This document shows positions 62,698 through 64,000 of a stretch of DNA of 64,000 nt, piece after piece. Origin of the DNA: Blastobasis lacticolella (lineage: Eukaryota > Arthropoda > Insecta > Lepidoptera > Blastobasidae); assembly GCA_905147135.1 (NCBI GenBank), contig LR990057.1, positions 62,001 to 126,000 on the forward strand, given 5' to 3'. Under the pieces are notes generated by a model, which worked only from the letters and a program-made list of their open reading frames with translations, did not search any database and was not told the DNA's origin. How positions within the stretch are numbered: the stretch's first letter is position 1; the number at the start of each line of letters is the position of its first letter. The position numbers and the translations under genes are program-made.

Positions 62698-63187
62698 GAA
62701 GTTATTTATAAATTTATAATTTTGTTAATTGAGTGAGGATGATTTGATGTGTAATAGTCATTAAATAACAAATATTTTTTAAATGTGTACGGCATTGGCA
62801 GCGCATGCTCACTTAAAAGTCTGCCTGGTGGTGGCATGGGGGTCGGGTCGTTCTCTTCCCTCAAATATGGTTGAATTGGACGATGGCTGGGCCCTGCGTC
62901 ATGCTCGTGAACGGGTGCTGCCTTGGTGGACTGGCCTGCTTTTGCTGTGCCATTTTTTATGTTTTTGAAATTTATTTTTATTTTTAGTTATCTTCACCGA
63001 TTTGTAGAGGTTCACATCATATTCCAATCAAGACAGGCTCACTCAAATTAAATTGACAAATGTATCAATGCAATGTAATCATATTTAAATGTACCTGTGG
63101 GTTTCTTGCCGTTTCTTTTTCCCACAGATGGTCATTTTCCTAACTGAAGCGGCATACTGACAGACAGACGACATTCTTTTTACTTAT
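62698..63187. other. LINE 3' UTR then unnamed sequence
   Basis: About 62698-62785 is AT-rich and probably the 3' UTR of the preceding LINE (ATTAAATAACAAATATTTTT). After that comes moderately GC-rich sequence with no recognised feature. Confidence 0.35.
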
Positions 63188-63477
63188 TTGTTCCGAGCTC
63201 AGGGGGCGACGCGGGTAGGCCGGCTGGTGCGTGCGGGTGTGAGCGCCGGCGGGCTGGCTGGGGCCGGGCGCGCGCCGCATATGATTCGCCTAGGCGGTTA
63301 TGTGCGTGGCGCGTATCGGTGCCCGGTGTCTCGCCGGAGTAAGCCCTCGCGCGCGCTGATCGGTCTGCATGCGTCGCCCCCTACCTGGATGAGCTCGCTT
63401 AACTTCCCTTTGTTTTCCGTTAGATTTTTTACTTTTGAAAAGAGATTAATTAACGTAATCCTAATTCAATAAATACT
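63188..63477 (+). other. GC-rich segment ending in AATAAA and a microsatellite
   Basis: A 94-residue frame begins MFRAQGATRVGRLVRAGVSA; its composition is Arg/Gly/Ala-rich and no domain is visible. The segment ends TTCAATAAATACTTTTTC just before the hexamer array, as a retroposon 3' end would. I regard it as the 3' end of an unidentified retroelement more likely than as a gene. Confidence 0.35.
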
Positions 63478-63508
63478 TTTTCATTTTCATTTTCATTTTC
63501 ATTTTCAC
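63478..63508. repeat. Hexanucleotide microsatellite (CATTTT)n
   Basis: About five near-perfect units of CATTTT follow an AATAAA at 63468-63473. Confidence 0.85.
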
Positions 63509-64000
63509 ACCACTGGATTCCACGACGCCGAAAGCTTATATCCATCTTCCCGATTGAAAGTTTTGTACTTTTTAATTTCAATCGCTTTCCGAACCATACG
63601 TGGATAATATTGCCGGTCAGTGGAGAGGACATTAGGCGCATGCAGTTCTATCCAGTGGTAATATGTGTAAGGAACGCGAGTTTAGTTTGAAACGTATGTA
63701 CTTTATGGTAAGGTTAGTCTCACCGCCTTCTTTTTGCTGTTTGAGTTATTCACGAAGATGTTTTAAATATTCCTGCTGCATAGGAGTTAAATCCGATTTA
63801 ATCGATGACGGTTTTGGCAGTATAGTTCAGTTTCGCAGAACTTCGAAAGCATCGCTTTTGCTGGACATAATAACCTTCAAATGTCTTAGTGCTTTGAATC
63901 CAGGCTTGGGAGCTCCCAGACGGAATGTTTAATCCCGGAACAGTTTATTTTGTTTGTAATATTTTTTTTAATATTTTGCGCATGACTGCCCATCATCTTC
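63509..64000. other. No gene seen
   Basis: Short frames only, without recognisable motifs; AT-rich towards the window end. Confidence 0.3.

Noticed and set aside
1..64000. CRISPR arrays, bacterial operons, rRNA genes
   Set aside because: No regularly spaced direct repeats with unique spacers, no Shine-Dalgarno-led gene clusters and no rRNA-like conserved blocks were seen; the sequence is eukaryotic.

Overview
The window looks like nuclear DNA of an insect, most likely a moth or butterfly (Lepidoptera). It is AT-rich, has very little host coding sequence, and is packed with non-LTR retrotransposons (LINEs), tRNA-derived SINEs and short inverted-repeat DNA transposons of kinds familiar from lepidopteran genomes. 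There are no bacterial-style operons, no CRISPR array and no convincing free-standing tRNA or rRNA gene. Family names are judged from protein motifs and repeat ends read by eye; nothing was searched. || Layout. 0-6.8 kb: two inverted mariner transposase fragments forming a 1-kb palindrome, LINE and Harbinger-like fragments, a 3-copy tandem repeat, GC-rich palindromes and SINEs. 6.8-8.3 kb: a LINE reverse transcriptase (RT). 8.6-12.7 kb: a 4.1-kb element with perfect 29-bp terminal inverted repeats and TA flanks but no transposase, holding a nested small element and an inverted SINE pair. 17.1-19.4 kb: an RTE-type LINE with an (ATG)n tail. 20.6-21.8 kb: another LINE RT on the minus strand. 25.4-26.2 kb: a large foldback repeat. 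27-31 kb: two more LINE remnants. 31-42 kb: SINEs, small inverted-repeat elements, LINE tails and GC-rich islands. || 43.37-44.88 kb: the one convincing host gene, four exons encoding about 352 residues, apparently secreted, with an acidic run, six 7-residue repeats, three N-glycosylation sequons and five cysteines. Its function is not recognised. Two near-identical LINE-tail repeats lie on either side of it. || 45-53 kb: a SINE split by a DNA transposon, another TA-flanked MITE, LINE tails, an 18-bp tandem array and a possible solo LTR. 53.2-60.6 kb: an almost complete 5.5-kb LINE (element A, minus strand, with PHD-like and SGNH-like domains in ORF1) inserted with a 5-bp target duplication into an older LINE (element B). 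61.2-62.7 kb: one more intact RT reading frame. || The mobile elements work independently: LINE proteins copy their own RNA and probably also mobilise the SINEs, while the TIR elements depend on transposases encoded elsewhere. Scattered GC-rich islands that the repeats do not explain may be regulatory, but that is inference.
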